From an uncultured Victivallis sp. (lineage in GTDB: Bacteria > Verrucomicrobiota > Lentisphaeria > Victivallales > Victivallaceae), in contig CALXOA010000015.1 in assembly GCA_944389895.1 (NCBI GenBank), forward strand, positions 1 through 63,525: a DNA stretch of 63,525 bases, given 5' to 3'. Positions 62,101 to 63,525 of the stretch are shown here, in pieces; positions within the stretch are counted from its first letter, which is position 1; each line of letters opens with the position of its first letter. The notes beneath the pieces are model-generated. The model worked only from the letters and a program-made list of their open reading frames with translations. It searched no databases and had not been told where the DNA came from. The position numbers were made by a program, and so were the translations under genes.

Positions 62101-63525
62101 ACTTCTCAGGGAAGAGTGCCGTCAGCGCATCGGCGAAAACCGCCATTCCGCGCCCATCCGGGTGGTTGTAGTGGTTGGTCATCAGCGTCAGGAACGGAAT
62201 CCCCTGACGGTACAGACGGCTGAACCGGTAGGAGACATCTGCGAGCGGCACCTTGTTCTCCCGGCAGAAATTCCGCAACAACTTCACATAAAGGCGTGGA
62301 TCGTCTCCGTCGATGTTCTTCATCCCGATCAGATGGTGCGGGGCAATCGCGATCCATTCGATTCCGGCAGCGCGGAAATCCTTGAGGAAACGCCCGTAAC
62401 GCTCGTTGAAATCAGCCTCTCCAATCCAGGAGTCATTGACAAATTCCGAAATGATCAGGTCTGGCTTCACACCGAGTACCGAGTCGGGGTAGTGATGTTT
62501 CGCATCACTTTCGGGCGCCCGCAGAAAATCCGCGGAACCGCGCCCGCCCCACCCGTTGGTGAGCAACTCGATCTTCGCCTGCGGGAATCGTGCCTTCAAC
62601 CGCTCGACAAACTGCTCCTGCCAGCGCTTTCCGGCGGGTAGTCCGGGATATCCCCCTTCGGTAACACTGTCACCCCAGGCGAGAATCCGCAGCGGTTCTC
62701 CGTTGCGCAATTTGCGCATCGTGACCGGCAGCAGTTGATCCGCGACCGGCGGATCGGCAGGGCAGACCGTTTCAGTTACCGGAAACAGATTGGCCTCGGA
62801 AAGCGCCTCGAAACCGACCGGCAGGTAGAGATTGGCGATCCGTTTTTCTCCCTCGGCAAGCGGCGGCTGCTCCGGTGTCGTACCGCGCGGAGTCCCCGTG
62901 CGGTAGGAGAGCTTCCCATCACCGCTGCGGACGATCGAGTCTATCCTTTGCGGTTGATAACGATAGGTGATCAGTACCGGCGGCCGGATTACGGAATCCT
63001 GAGTCCGGCCGAGGCGATTGTCCTTCCGGTTGAGCAGATAATCCCGCCCTTCCTGATAGACCGTCGCCCCGTCTGCGGAGGTCACCCGGAGATCCCGAAG
63101 CGCACCGAAGATGGTTTTCAGAGGACTTGTACCGGTAGCGAACCAGACCTGAGAGGGATCGTAAACCGGGAAATAGGTGTGCTTCTCATTTTTTTCCTCC
63201 AGAAGCTCGAGCGGCGGCACCCGGAACCGAACCCCGTTGACCTCGACTTCATCCTTTCCGGCAATGGAAACGATATCTCCGCTCCGCGGCTTCTTGCCGT
63301 TGCGGGCAAAACCGGCCAGCAACACCCGTTTGCGCGGGGTGTCGGCGACCATGACCGGCTTGTCCGCAGGACCCTCATGCTCGACACTCCAGCAGGAAGC
63401 CTCGCGAAACGCATGGTAGGTCCAGTCCCAGCCGTACTCCTCAAAGAGATCGATCACGTCGGCGAGGTACTTCTCCGCTCCCGGCACCCAGCGGGCGCAA
63501 CTGAATTCGCCGATGTAAATCCGCG
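62099..63525 (-). CDS. GH5-SGNH hydrolase fusion, 5' part outside the window
   Basis: At least 475 residues, open to the window edge. The first visible residues RIYIGEFSCARW and WDWTYHAFRE match the last two barrel strands of a GH5 glycosidase, with the Glu of IGEFS as nucleophile. After a beta-rich linker domain, an SGNH/GDSL esterase domain follows: LAWGDSVTEGGYPG (catalytic Ser), NGWGGRGSADF, ISEFVNDSW and the C-terminal NHYNHPDGRGM with the catalytic His. An internal GTG (63487) could be mistaken for the start, but the frame upstream clearly encodes GH5. The protein would combine backbone cleavage and deacylation of a polysaccharide. Confidence 0.8.
   Translation of the reverse strand, partial: RIYIGEFSCARWVPGAEKYLADVIDLFEEYGWDWTYHAFREASCWSVEHEGPADKPVMVADTPRKRVLLAGFARNGKKPRSGDIVSIAGKDEVEVNGVRFRVPPLELLEEKNEKHTYFPVYDPSQVWFATGTSPLKTIFGALRDLRVTSADGATVYQEGRDYLLNRKDNRLGRTQDSVIRPPVLITYRYQPQRIDSIVRSGDGKLSYRTGTPRGTTPEQPPLAEGEKRIANLYLPVGFEALSEANLFPVTETVCPADPPVADQLLPVTMRKLRNGEPLRILAWGDSVTEGGYPGLPAGKRWQEQFVERLKARFPQAKIELLTNGWGGRGSADFLRAPESDAKHHYPDSVLGVKPDLIISEFVNDSWIGEADFNERYGRFLKDFRAAGIEWIAIAPHHLIGMKNIDGDDPRLYVKLLRNFCRENKVPLADVSYRFSRLYRQGIPFLTLMTNHYNHPDGRGMAVFADALTALFPEK

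Noticed and set aside
63445..63487. GTG 63487 as the start of the right-edge hydrolase gene
   Set aside because: The frame continues upstream to the window end and encodes GH5-like strands, so the gene is cut by the window rather than starting there.
1..63525. CRISPR arrays, insertion sequences, prophage, replication origin
   Set aside because: No regularly spaced repeats, transposase or integrase motifs, phage structural genes or DnaA-box clusters were seen. The only tandem repeat found is the Gly-Ser linker at 19016-19120.

Overview
The window looks like a piece of chromosome from a GC-rich member of the PVC group, most likely Lentisphaerota (Victivallis-like). This is inferred from content, not from a search. 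The main clues are secreted pseudopilin-like proteins ([17 protein letters not shown]-terminus, H-X9-DG C-terminus) encoded beside their own regulators and large secreted carbohydrate-active proteins, together with a Gram-negative envelope gene set (Pal lipoprotein, MurJ, ExbB/ExbD-like proteins). No phage genes, insertion sequences or CRISPR array were seen.

Layout. 1-600: the end of a HigA-type antitoxin gene and a CAT-anticodon tRNA with an encoded CCA. 880-16579: two carbohydrate-use modules on the + strand. Module 1 is a LacI-type regulator, a pseudopilin and a 1266-residue clan GH-A-like protein. Module 2 is a GntR/LacI hybrid regulator, a large secreted protein of unknown family, a second pseudopilin, a GH2 beta-mannosidase-like enzyme, a flavodoxin, a sugar isomerase-like barrel and a polysaccharide deacetylase. 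It ends in a strong terminator and faces a sodium/solute symporter gene. Both regulators have near-consensus promoters carrying operator-like repeats.

18206-31509: a nine-gene, tightly packed minus-strand operon and the most unusual part of the window. In order of transcription it encodes a secreted protein, a GYF/zinc-ribbon GTPase, a membrane-anchored protein resembling 'GTPase-associated protein 1', a 1038-residue membrane-anchored protein, a GYF-domain polytopic membrane protein, an ExbB/TolQ-like channel protein, two ExbD/TolR-like proteins and a membrane-anchored von Willebrand A protein. I read it as an envelope-spanning, GTPase-controlled machine driven by a proton-motive-force stator, possibly a conflict (defence) system. 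None of this has been tested.

31706-36777: GH36 alpha-galactosidase and a GH63/GH37-like glucosidase, divergent from an M14-type carboxypeptidase. 36791-53993: a long co-directional block of core genes read on the minus strand: rpsP-khpA-trmD-rplS-rnhB-thrS, infC-rpmI-rplT, then pheS-pheT-nadA-ribH-nusB-ftsY-ribD-ribE-(unknown)-pdxJ-murJ. It joins translation, NAD, riboflavin and pyridoxal phosphate synthesis. infC very probably starts at an AUU codon, and ThrRS lacks the N-terminal TGS domain. 54239-57879: the methyl cycle operon metK-adenosine kinase-like-ahcY behind two tandem promoters. 58022-62100: a Pal lipoprotein gene divergent from ilvE-panC-hisD, which ends in a strong terminator. 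At the right edge lies the 3' part of a GH5-SGNH fusion gene cut by the window end.
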